Below, piece after piece: positions 28,876-36,694 of a stretch of 64,000 bases of DNA (position 1 is the stretch's first letter; each line of letters starts with the position of its first letter). Where the stretch lies: positions 62,001 through 126,000 of the forward strand of contig NZ_WNKS01000005.1 in assembly GCF_009720655.1 (NCBI RefSeq). The letters run 5' to 3'. The position numbers and the translations under genes were made by a program. The notes below the pieces were generated by a model. It was not told where the DNA came from and did not search any database. It was given only the letters and a program-made list of their open reading frames with translations. The DNA is from Rhodoblastus acidophilus. Its GTDB lineage: Bacteria; Pseudomonadota; Alphaproteobacteria; Rhizobiales; Beijerinckiaceae.

Positions 28876-30005
28876 AATTTTTTGTCATCACCGGCGAGCC
28901 CTCCGGCGATGCGCTCGGCGCCAAGCTCTTGAGCGCCCTGCGCGCCCGCGACCCCCAGGCCGAATTTTTGGGGGTCGGCGGCGAGGCCATGGCGCGCCAA
29001 GGTTTTGAAAGCCTGTTTCCGCTGTCCGACATTTCGGTGATGGGCATTCTGCCGGTGCTGGCGCGCCTGCCCACCTTGCTGCGCCGCATCAACGAAACCG
29101 CGCGCGCCGTGATCGCGGCGCAGCCCGACGTGCTCGTGCTGATCGACAGTCCGGATTTTACCCATCGCGTGGCGCGAAGGGCGCGCAAGGCGCTGCCGGA
29201 CCTCAAGGTCGTGGATTACGTCAGCCCCACCGTCTGGGCGTGGCGCCCCGGCCGGGCGAAAACAATGCGGACATGCATCGACCTCGTGCTGGCCCTGCTG
29301 CCGTTCGAGCCCGACGCGCACAAGCGGCTGGGCGGTCCCGACTGCCTGTATGTCGGCCATCCCCTGATCGAGCGTCTGGCTGAGTTGCACGGCGACGAGG
29401 CCGGGCGGGAACACGGGCCGGTGTTGGTGCTGCCGGGGTCTCGCCGCTCGGTGCTGGCGCGCATGGGGCCGGTGTTTTCAGACGCGCTGGCGCGGCTGCA
29501 CGCGCTGCGTCCCGGGCTGGAGTTCGTTTTGCCGGTCGCCGGCCCCATCGAGGCGCTGGTGCGCGCCGAAGTGGACCAATGGCCGGTCAAGCCGCGCATC
29601 CTTTCCGGCGAGGCGGAGAAATACGCCGCCTTCCGCACGGCGCGCGCGGCGCTGGCGGCGTCGGGCACGGTGACGCTCGAACTGGCGCTCTCCGGGACGC
29701 CCACGGTCGTCGCCTACAAGGTGCCGAAGCTGGAAGAGGTCATCGGGCGGCGGCTGATCCAGGTTCCGACCATCGTGCTGCCCAACCTGATCCTGGGCGA
29801 AAACGCCTTTCCGGAATTCTTGCAGGACGAGGCCAACGGCGAGACGCTGGCGCAAGCCGTCGCCGCCTTGCTCGACGACGGCCCGGAACGGCGTCGGCAG
29901 CTGGAGGCGCTGGCAAAAATTTCGGAAAAGATGCTGCTGCCGGGCGGCAAAACCCCGAGCGGCGCGGCGGCGGACGCCGTTTTGACGACGGCCGCGAGGG
30001 GCTGA
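28872..30005 (+). CDS. lpxB: Lipid A disaccharide synthase
   Basis: A GT19 glycosyltransferase that joins lipid X and UDP-diacylglucosamine. 377 residues. Signature segments are TGEPSGDALGAKLL, GVGGEAMARQGF, the SVMGILPVL region, DSPDFTHRVA, SPTVWAWRPGR, YVGHPL, LPGSRRSV and ASGTVTLELAL. ATG at 28872 overlaps lpxI. The stop codon TGA at 30003-30005 shares its last base with a 125-bp MITE-like element that begins at 30005. Confidence 0.97.
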   Translation: MKFFVITGEPSGDALGAKLLSALRARDPQAEFLGVGGEAMARQGFESLFPLSDISVMGILPVLARLPTLLRRINETARAVIAAQPDVLVLIDSPDFTHRVARRARKALPDLKVVDYVSPTVWAWRPGRAKTMRTCIDLVLALLPFEPDAHKRLGGPDCLYVGHPLIERLAELHGDEAGREHGPVLVLPGSRRSVLARMGPVFSDALARLHALRPGLEFVLPVAGPIEALVRAEVDQWPVKPRILSGEAEKYAAFRTARAALAASGTVTLELALSGTPTVVAYKVPKLEEVIGRRLIQVPTIVLPNLILGENAFPEFLQDEANGETLAQAVAALLDDGPERRRQLEALAKISEKMLLPGGKTPSGAAADAVLTTAARG

Positions 30006-30129
30006 TACGATTTCCGAAGGATCAGTTCGGAAATCGTATTCCGCTCGCGCGGAAATCCGCCCTTCGCCTGAAGGATTTCCGCGCGATTTCGTTTTCGCGG
30101 ATCGCGAAGCGATCTTGCGGAAACCGTAT
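30005..30129 (+). repeat. MITE-like 125-bp element, copy 2
   Basis: Same length, ends and orientation as the copy at 3129-3253, with only a handful of substitutions, mostly in the middle. It starts at the last base of the lpxB stop codon and could form the 3' hairpin end of the lpx transcript. Confidence 0.9.
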
Positions 30130-30187
30130 GACAGGCCCCGGCCGACTTGCGCGCCCCCAAATCGGCAAATCTTAATGCCTTTGCGGC

Positions 30188-31633
30188 ATGCTCTGGGGCA
30201 TGACCCTCTCCACCCCCCTCCCCGCCTCCAAATCCGAAAACCTTCCCGGCGCCGTCTACGCGCTGATCGCGCCGCTGATGGCGCTGGCGCTGGCCTTGGC
30301 CTCGCCGGCCGTGTTCAACGACGCCGACAGTTTTTGGCATCTCGCGGCGGGCCAATGGATTGTGTCGCATGGCGCCGTCCCGACGACGGACGTGTTCTCG
30401 TTTTCGGCGCCAGACGCGGTCTGGCACGCCCACGAATGGCTGACGGAAATCCTGTTCGCCGGCGCGTATAAACTGTTCGGCTGGAGCGGCCTTGCGGCGC
30501 TCTCGGGCCTCGCCATAGCCGGGGCGCTGACGCTCGTCGCCCGCCGGGCGCTGCGCGACGGGCTCACCGGCCTGCCGCTGCTGGCGGTGATGCTGCTGTC
30601 GCTGAGCCTGATCACGCCCAGCCTGCTGGTCCGCCCGCATCTGTTCGGCCTGTTGCTGCTGGCGTTCTGGGTCGATCGTCTCCTGGCCGCGCGCGATGCG
30701 AACAAGGCGCCGCCGCTCTGGCTGGCAGCGGTCATGCTGCTCTGGGTCAACATGCACGCCAGCTTTTTGCTGGGGCTGGCGCTGGTGGGGCCGTTCGCTC
30801 TCGAGGCCTTGATCGAGGCGCCAGCTGACAAGCGACTGAAGATTTTCCGCGACTGGACCGTGTTCGGCGCGCTCGCCGCTCTCCTGGCGCTGGTCAATCC
30901 GCAGGGGTTTCACGCCTTCGTCTATCCCGTCTACGTCATGAACATGAAGATGCTCGCCAGCATCATCGAATGGCGCCCGACCGACTTTTCCCATCTCGGC
31001 CCGATGGAGATCGCGCTGCTGGCGCTGATCGGCCTGCCCCTGCTCAAGCCCGTTCGCGTCAAACCGATGCGCGTGCTCATCTTGCTCGGGCTGGTTCACA
31101 TGGCGCTGCACCAGGGCCGGCAGCAGATGGTGTTCGCCATCGTCGCGCCGCTGCTGCTCGCGGCTCCGCTGGCCAAGGTTTTCGTCTCCCGCGAGGACGC
31201 GACGCCGGCGCGTGATCGAAAGATTTGGGCTGGCGCGCTGGCGCTGGTCGCGCTGATGGTCGGGGCGCGGCTGAGCCTGCCGATCCAGCGCGTCGACGGC
31301 CCCACGGCGCCGCTCTCGGCCCTGGCGGCGGTCCCGCCGGAGCTGCGCGCAAAACCGGTCCTCAACGAACTGGGCTTTGGCGGGCTGTTGATCTCCTCGG
31401 GCGTCAAACCGTTCATCGACGGGCGCACCGACATGTATGGCGACCCCTTCTGGTTCCGCTACGAGCAGATGCTGGGGGGCGACGAAAAGGCGTTTGACGC
31501 GGGACTGACGCAATATCGTTTTGAATGGACGCTGCTGCCCCCCGCCGCGCCGCTCAACAAGGTTTTGGCCGCGCGGCCCGAGTGGAAGAAGGTGTATGGC
31601 GACGCCTACGCGGTCGTCTACGCCCGGGAATAG
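30188..31633 (+). CDS. Polytopic membrane protein, GT-C-like
   Basis: A 481-residue protein with about ten to eleven hydrophobic helices over residues 20-390 and a soluble C-terminal part of about 90 residues. The first loop holds FNDADSFWHLAAGQWIV and FSAPDAVWHAHEWLTE; acidic residues after the first helix recall membrane glycosyltransferases of the GT-C fold (lipid-linked sugar donors), but no family was firmly recognised. ATG at 30200 is an alternative start. It lies downstream of the lpx genes, from which a MITE-like element separates it. Confidence 0.6.
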   Translation: MLWGMTLSTPLPASKSENLPGAVYALIAPLMALALALASPAVFNDADSFWHLAAGQWIVSHGAVPTTDVFSFSAPDAVWHAHEWLTEILFAGAYKLFGWSGLAALSGLAIAGALTLVARRALRDGLTGLPLLAVMLLSLSLITPSLLVRPHLFGLLLLAFWVDRLLAARDANKAPPLWLAAVMLLWVNMHASFLLGLALVGPFALEALIEAPADKRLKIFRDWTVFGALAALLALVNPQGFHAFVYPVYVMNMKMLASIIEWRPTDFSHLGPMEIALLALIGLPLLKPVRVKPMRVLILLGLVHMALHQGRQQMVFAIVAPLLLAAPLAKVFVSREDATPARDRKIWAGALALVALMVGARLSLPIQRVDGPTAPLSALAAVPPELRAKPVLNELGFGGLLISSGVKPFIDGRTDMYGDPFWFRYEQMLGGDEKAFDAGLTQYRFEWTLLPPAAPLNKVLAARPEWKKVYGDAYAVVYARE

Positions 31634-31674
31634 GACGAGAACGACGTTCTGGCGCTTTCGTCTGTCATTGCGTC

Positions 31675-31924
31675 GTCATTGCGAGCGAAGCGAAGCCATC
31701 CAGACCCTCCCGCGTGACGAGCGCCAGTCATACGGTTTCCGCAAGATCGCTTCGCGATCCGCGAAAACGAAATCGCGCGGAAATCCTCCAGGCGAAGGGC
31801 GGATTGCCGCGCGAGCGGAATACGATTTCCGAACTGATCGTTCGGAAATCGTATCACGCCAGCGTCATCACCTAGCGTTCTTCAGGTCGAAAGGCCTGGA
31901 TGGCTTCGCTTCGCTCGCAATGAC
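31675..31924. repeat. Palindromic repeat interrupted by a MITE-like element
   Basis: cgtcattgcgagcgaagcga at the left and its inverted counterpart tcgcttcgctcgcaatgacg at the right continue inward to AGCCATCCAG and GGATGGCT. They enclose the 125-bp element at 31730-31854, so the second element probably inserted into the first. Confidence 0.75.
31730..31854 (-). repeat. MITE-like 125-bp element, copy 3 (inverted)
   Basis: Read on the minus strand it matches the copies at 3129-3253 and 30005-30129 over the full 125 bases with few substitutions, including the 15-bp-arm palindrome at its start (31820-31854) and the GATCGC-gaa-GCGATC hairpin near its end. Confidence 0.9.
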
Positions 31925-32011
31925 GCCATCAATTGAAATTCCTCGCGCCACGCAAAAGGGGCGCCCGTTTCCGGACGCCCCAAACCGCCAATCCCTTAGA
32001 GGACGATGCGC

Positions 32012-34018
32012 TCAGATGAATTCCATGATCACCGCGTCGACGGCGAGGGAATCGCCTTCCTTGCACTTCAGCGCCTTGACGGTGACATCGCGTTCCGCGC
32101 GCAAAACGTTTTCCATCTTCATGGCCTCGACCATGCAGAGGTTGTCGCCGACTTTCAGCTCCTGGCCGACCTCGACATAGATCGCCTTGACCAGGCCCGG
32201 CATCGGGCACAACAGGGTTTTGGAGGTGTCCGCGAGCTTTTTCTCCGGCATGAGATTGTAGATCTCAGCCTCGCGCCGCGTAAAAGTGCGGGCCTCGACG
32301 GTCACGCCGGCATGGGAGATGAGGAAGCCGTTGAGGATGTCGCGGATCTGGACCGAATGGCCCTCGCCGTCGATCAGGCCGTTCCACACGGGCTCGCCGG
32401 GGATCCAGGAGGATTCGAGGCGATGCGCCTGGCCGCCCTCGACAAAGCGCACCAGCAGCGCGCCCTCGCTCTCGTCGAGTTCGATCTGGTACTGGACCCG
32501 GCCCAGCGCCACCGTGCGCACGTCGTGGAACTTGACCGGCTTCTGCTGCTTCATCTGGTTGGAGATGCGGCGCTTGCGCTGGTTGTAGACATTGTCCACG
32601 TAAGCCGCGACCGCCGCCATGCGCAGCGCCACCGCGCCTTCCGCCACCAGCGGCGAAAAGCCTTCGGGATATTCCTCGGCGATGAAGCCGGTGGAAATAT
32701 TGCCCGAACGCCAGCGCGGATGCTGCATCAGCGACGACAGGAACGGGATGTTGTGGCGGATGCCGTCGATAACGAAGGCGTCGAGCGCGCGGGCCTGGGC
32801 GTCGATGGCGACGAGGCGGTCGCCGGCATGGGTGACCAGCTTGGCGATCATCGGATCGTAATAGATCGAGATTTCGCCGCCCTCATAGACGCCGGTGTCG
32901 TTGCGCACCGTGATCGAGTCCCAGCGTCCCTCCGCCGGCGGGCGATATTTCACCAGACGGCCGGTGGACGGCAGGAAATTGCGCGTCGGGTCTTCGGCAT
33001 AGATGCGCGATTCGATCGCCCAGCCGTTGAGCTTGACGTCCTCCTGCTTGATCGCGAGCGGCTCGCCGGCGGCGACGCGGATCATCTGTTCCACGAGGTC
33101 GATGCCGGTGATGAGTTCGGTGACCGGATGCTCGACTTGCAGGCGGGTGTTCATTTCAAGGAAATAGAACGACTTGTCCTGCCCGGCGACGAATTCCACG
33201 GTACCGGCGGAATCGTAGTTCACCGCCTTCGCCAGCGCCACGGCCTGCTCGCCCATCTTTTTGCGGGTGGCCTCGTCGAGCAGCGGCGACGGGGCCTCCT
33301 CGATCACCTTCTGGTTGCGGCGCTGGATCGAGCATTCGCGCTCGCCGAGATAGATGACATTGCCGTGCTTGTCGCCCAGCACCTGGATTTCGATGTGGCG
33401 CGGGTTGACAATGAATTTTTCGACGAACACGCGGTCGTCGCCGAACGAGCTCTTGGCTTCCGATTTCGCGCGGGCAAAACCTTCGGCGACCTCTTCCCTG
33501 CTATGCGCAATACGCATACCTTTGCCGCCACCGCCGGCCGAGGCCTTGAGAATGACGGGGTAGCCGATGCCGTCGGCGATCTTCACCGCCTCTTCCGGGG
33601 TCTCGATCACGCCGAGGAAGCCCGGAACGGTGTTCACTTTCGCGGCGTTGGCGAACTTTTTCGACTCGATCTTGTCGCCCATCGCCTCGATGGCGGTGAC
33701 GTTCGGACCGATGAAGGTGATGCCATTGGCCTTCAGCGCTTCGGCGAAGGCGGCGCGTTCGGAGAGAAAGCCGTAGCCCGGATGGACGGCCTCGGCGCCG
33801 GTCTTCTTGCAGGCGTCGATGATTTTATCGATGATCAGATAGGATTCGGCGGCCGGCGGCGCGCCGATGTGCACGGCCTCGTCGGCCATTTCCACATGGA
33901 GGGCGTCCTTGTCCGCGTCGGAAAAAACGGCGACCGTTTTGATGCCCATCTTGCGGGCGGTCTTGATAACGCGGCAGGCGATTTCGCCACGGTTGGCGAT
34001 CAGGATTTTCTTGAACAT
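32012..34018 (-). CDS. pccA: Acetyl/propionyl-CoA carboxylase biotin-carrying alpha subunit
   Basis: A 668-residue fusion of biotin carboxylase and biotin carboxyl carrier domains. It uses ATP and bicarbonate to carboxylate biotin, then serves a beta subunit not present here. Biotin carboxylase marks are KILIANRGEIACRVIKTAR, the ATP loop KASAGGGGKGMRI, EMNTRLQVEHPVTE and VYEGGEISIYYDPMIAKL (in parts). The C-terminal carrier domain ends with the biotinylation site VEAMKMENVL. The length and the linker domain fit propionyl-CoA carboxylase better than AccC, which lacks the carrier domain, but 3-methylcrotonyl-CoA carboxylase alpha is possible. Start ATG at 34018. Confidence 0.9.
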   Translation of the reverse strand: MFKKILIANRGEIACRVIKTARKMGIKTVAVFSDADKDALHVEMADEAVHIGAPPAAESYLIIDKIIDACKKTGAEAVHPGYGFLSERAAFAEALKANGITFIGPNVTAIEAMGDKIESKKFANAAKVNTVPGFLGVIETPEEAVKIADGIGYPVILKASAGGGGKGMRIAHSREEVAEGFARAKSEAKSSFGDDRVFVEKFIVNPRHIEIQVLGDKHGNVIYLGERECSIQRRNQKVIEEAPSPLLDEATRKKMGEQAVALAKAVNYDSAGTVEFVAGQDKSFYFLEMNTRLQVEHPVTELITGIDLVEQMIRVAAGEPLAIKQEDVKLNGWAIESRIYAEDPTRNFLPSTGRLVKYRPPAEGRWDSITVRNDTGVYEGGEISIYYDPMIAKLVTHAGDRLVAIDAQARALDAFVIDGIRHNIPFLSSLMQHPRWRSGNISTGFIAEEYPEGFSPLVAEGAVALRMAAVAAYVDNVYNQRKRRISNQMKQQKPVKFHDVRTVALGRVQYQIELDESEGALLVRFVEGGQAHRLESSWIPGEPVWNGLIDGEGHSVQIRDILNGFLISHAGVTVEARTFTRREAEIYNLMPEKKLADTSKTLLCPMPGLVKAIYVEVGQELKVGDNLCMVEAMKMENVLRAERDVTVKALKCKEGDSLAVDAVIMEFI

Positions 34019-34238
34019 TTGTGCCCCGGTGCGGACGACGGGTTGCGTAAGGATTGGGCCTTTTAGGAGAACCGGGGCCGCGCGTCCAGCGCCTTGCCCA
34101 GCTTTGGGCGCATAGCAAATAGGGTTAGGCCCGGGCCGGGGGCCATGGACGGCCCGGCGAAGACCTGCAACGATGGGCATGGCGTTCCGTAAGCTTGGTC
34201 GCCCGCATTCGTTTCACGCCTCATATCTTGGAGGACAT

Positions 34239-34955
34239 ATGTTACGCAAACTCGCCGCCGAATTTTTCGGCACGTTCTGGCTTGTCTTCGGAGGATGCGG
34301 CAGCGCCATCCTCGCCGCCGGCTTTCCTCAGCTCGGCATCGGCTTCGCCGGCGTCGCCCTGGCTTTCGGCCTTACCGTGCTGACCATGGCCTATGCCGTT
34401 GGCGGCATTTCAGGCGGTCATTTCAATCCCGCGGTGTCGCTTGGCCTTGCGCTCGCCGGCCGCTTTCGCTGGCTGGAGTTGATCCCCTACTGGGTCGTGC
34501 AGGTGATCGGCGGCGTCGCCGCGGCCAGCGTCCTCTATGTCATCGCCTCGGGCGCCCCGGGTTTCGCCGCCGGCGGCTTCGCCTCCAACGGCTATGGCGA
34601 GCTGTCGCCCGGCCATTACGGGCTGGTCTCGTGTCTGGTCGCGGAAGTGGTGCTCACGGCGGGCTTTTTGATCGTCATCCTGGGATCGACGTCGAAAGCC
34701 GCGCCCGCCGGGTTCGCGCCGCTGGCCATCGGCCTGGCGCTGACGCTGATCCATCTGGTGTCGATCCCCGTGACCAACACCTCGGTCAATCCGGCGCGCT
34801 CGACCGCCGCGGCCCTGTTCGCCCAGACCGGCGCGCTGAGCCAGCTCTGGCTGTTCTGGCTGGCGCCTCTGGTCGGCGCCGCGCTCGGCGCCCTGATCTG
34901 GAGGTTCCTGCTTACGCCTGGCGAATCGCCCGGCCTGATCGGACAGGTGGAATGA
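34239..34955 (+). CDS. aqpZ: Aquaporin Z
   Basis: A 238-residue water channel of the inner membrane with six helices and two NPA half-helices ([10 protein letters not shown] and NTSVNPARS). The residues around the selectivity filter, His in the second half ([13 protein letters not shown]) and Thr/Asn before the second NPA, fit a water-selective AqpZ rather than a glycerol facilitator. GGAGG lies six bases before ATG at 34239. It is divergent from the carboxylase gene with a 220-base gap. Confidence 0.95.
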   Translation: MLRKLAAEFFGTFWLVFGGCGSAILAAGFPQLGIGFAGVALAFGLTVLTMAYAVGGISGGHFNPAVSLGLALAGRFRWLELIPYWVVQVIGGVAAASVLYVIASGAPGFAAGGFASNGYGELSPGHYGLVSCLVAEVVLTAGFLIVILGSTSKAAPAGFAPLAIGLALTLIHLVSIPVTNTSVNPARSTAAALFAQTGALSQLWLFWLAPLVGAALGALIWRFLLTPGESPGLIGQVE

Positions 34956-34982
34956 CGCGCGGCTTTCGGCCACGCCGATAAC

Positions 34983-35450
34983 TCACGCGCAGGCGAGCGC
35001 GGCCCGCACCGGGTCCGCCTCGCCCTTTTCACGCACAGCCTCGACGAACCACGACGGAACGCTCTCGGCTTCCGCGAGCGCATGGGCGAGCAAGGCATAG
35101 ACCGCGGGCGAGAGCTCGCGGTCGGCCTCGGCGATCAGCCAGCGCGCGGCGTCGTGATCGAGGATCTTGGCCGGCTGCGCGCGCCACACCAGATGATCCG
35201 TGAGAATTTCGACGAAAAACCGGGTCCAGACGCGCCCCGCCCGGCCTTTCTGCGCGCGCTCCAGCGCGAACAAGGCTTCGGCCTCGGGCCGGGTCAACAC
35301 CTCATCCTCGTAGAGGGCGCGGCGCAACTGCCGCACCTTTTCCGGCGTCATGATTTCGGCGCTGGCGGCGAGAGAGGCGATCAGGCCGCGCCGGTCGCTC
35401 GCCGGCGCGAAGCCATAGAGCGTATGTTTGGGCATTTCGGCAGGCGCCAT
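34983..35450 (-). CDS. Conserved helical protein of unknown function
   Basis: A 155-residue soluble protein rich in Ala, Glu and Arg, with predicted helices throughout (EIMTPEKVRQLRRALYEDEV, EAEALFALERAQKGRAGRVW). The text VLTRPEAEALFALE recalls EF-hand- or TerB-like helical bundles, but no family is claimed. ATG at 35450 has GGAG ten bases upstream; ATG at 35474 and 35435 are alternatives. It is convergent with aqpZ (27 bases between stops) and downstream of another small unknown gene on its own strand. Confidence 0.65.
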   Translation of the reverse strand: MAPAEMPKHTLYGFAPASDRRGLIASLAASAEIMTPEKVRQLRRALYEDEVLTRPEAEALFALERAQKGRAGRVWTRFFVEILTDHLVWRAQPAKILDHDAARWLIAEADRELSPAVYALLAHALAEAESVPSWFVEAVREKGEADPVRAALACA

Positions 35451-35577
35451 CGAACGCGAACTCCAAGGTCGCATGTAGTTAAGCGCTTGGTTCTTGCTCG
35501 ACTTTGAAGAAATCTGGTGAATGATTGGAAAGGTTAACGGGGTCTGCCGGCGGCGAAGACCGCCCCGCTTCGCTGAG

Positions 35578-35919
35578 TCATAACGAATGGCAGAAGGCGG
35601 AAAAATGATCGCGCACACGGGTTTGCAGCGCTTCGTCCGCCCCGCTGCGCCGCAACGCGTCGAACACGGTCTCGACCGCCACCCGCTCCACGCAGCGCTC
35701 CCAAAAGAAATCCGCCGCCTCGCGCGCCGCCTTCAGGCCGGCCCTCGGCTTGGCCCAGGCGGACCGCGCCGCCTGTTCCGCCTGCGCCGCCTCGCTCAGG
35801 CTGGCGGCGAGCCGCGCGCGCTCCACAAGGGCTTCGGCGGTCGGCGGCGCGTCGAAGGCGAGAAGTCGCTCCGCCGTCCAGGCGTTCGCGCGCGGAAAAG
35901 GAATGACCTGAGCGTTCAT
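35578..35919 (-). CDS. Small protein of unknown function
   Basis: A 113-residue protein starting MNAQVIPFPRANAW, an opening often seen in short Rhizobiales proteins. The rest is a helix-rich, Ala/Glu/Arg-rich segment (LVERARLAASLSEAAQAEQA ... FFWERCVERVAVETVFDAL) that may be a coiled coil. No domain is recognised. It lies 127 bases upstream of the preceding helical protein gene on the same strand. Confidence 0.55.
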   Translation of the reverse strand: MNAQVIPFPRANAWTAERLLAFDAPPTAEALVERARLAASLSEAAQAEQAARSAWAKPRAGLKAAREAADFFWERCVERVAVETVFDALRRSGADEALQTRVRDHFSAFCHSL

Positions 35920-36032
35920 CTGGGCGGCTCCGGCTTTGCTGCATCGCAAGACGACTGGCAAGTTTCACGCCAAAAGCTTGAAATCGCTGTTTACACCGCC
36001 CAGCCTGTCCCGACCTTGCGGGACCGCAAGCT

Positions 36033-36518
36033 TTACTGTCCCGCCTGCCCATAGGCGCGGCGATGGTAGATCAGGCTCGGCCCAAGGGCCGGGCGGGCTA
36101 CCGCCAAGACTTCGCCGAAAAAGATGTGGTGGGTGCCGATATCCTTGACCTCGGTCAGCTTGCACTCAAAACAGGCGAGCGCGCTCATCAGCGCCGGCTG
36201 GCCGTGCAATCCCGGCTTCCACAGGCCGTGGGTGAATTTCCGCTCGAAATGCTCGTCGGTGCGTCCGGCGAAAATGTCGGAGAGGTCGCGATCCGCCGCC
36301 GCGAGGCTGTTGACCGAGAAATGGCCGTTCTCGATGAAGCGCGGCCCCGAGGGCGTGCCCCGGTTGACGCAGACCAGCAGGGTGGCGGGCGAATCGGTGA
36401 TGGAGGCGAGCGCGGTGACCGTCAGGCCCGCCATGCCGGCCTTGCCGTCGGTGGCGAGCAGATGCACCGGCGAGGCGATCGCGCTCATGGCGTCGCGGTA
36501 GTCCTTGGGGTCGATCAT
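36033..36518 (-). CDS. Flavin reductase-like FMN-binding protein
   Basis: A 161-residue protein of the flavin reductase domain family (HpaC/RutF-like), the small component that reduces FMN or FAD with NAD(P)H for a partner monooxygenase. Visible marks are SAIASPVHLLATDG, GLTVTALASITDSPATLLVCV in parts, GHFSVNSLA, and the C-terminal THHIFFGEVLAVAR with the His-Ile pair. No monooxygenase gene is adjacent, so its partner is unknown. ATG at 36518. Confidence 0.88.
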   Translation of the reverse strand: MIDPKDYRDAMSAIASPVHLLATDGKAGMAGLTVTALASITDSPATLLVCVNRGTPSGPRFIENGHFSVNSLAAADRDLSDIFAGRTDEHFERKFTHGLWKPGLHGQPALMSALACFECKLTEVKDIGTHHIFFGEVLAVARPALGPSLIYHRRAYGQAGQ

Positions 36519-36694
36519 GCGGTCTCCATGAGAGCGTTTTTTTTGCGCTGAGCAAGGCGGGGCCGCGTCAGCGAAGGACATTGACGCCCAGTCCTTTCAG
36601 GCGAACGCAGGTTCGCCCGAAAAGCTCCAGTCGTCACGCTCATGTAACATTGCCGGGGCTCGGCGGCAAAGGAGAAGGATCGTCTTGAAAAAGC

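Larger units (their letters stand above)
31634..32011. other. Intergenic region made of nested repeats
   Basis: The 378-base gap between the GT-C-like gene (+) and the carboxylase gene (-) is mostly repeats: an outer inverted pair (31675-31703 and 31896-31924) encloses an inverted MITE-like copy (31730-31854). A short stem (gggcgcccgtttccggacgccc, arms GGGCG and CGCCC) near 31960-31981 may help end the carboxylase transcript. No gene is seen. Confidence 0.75.
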
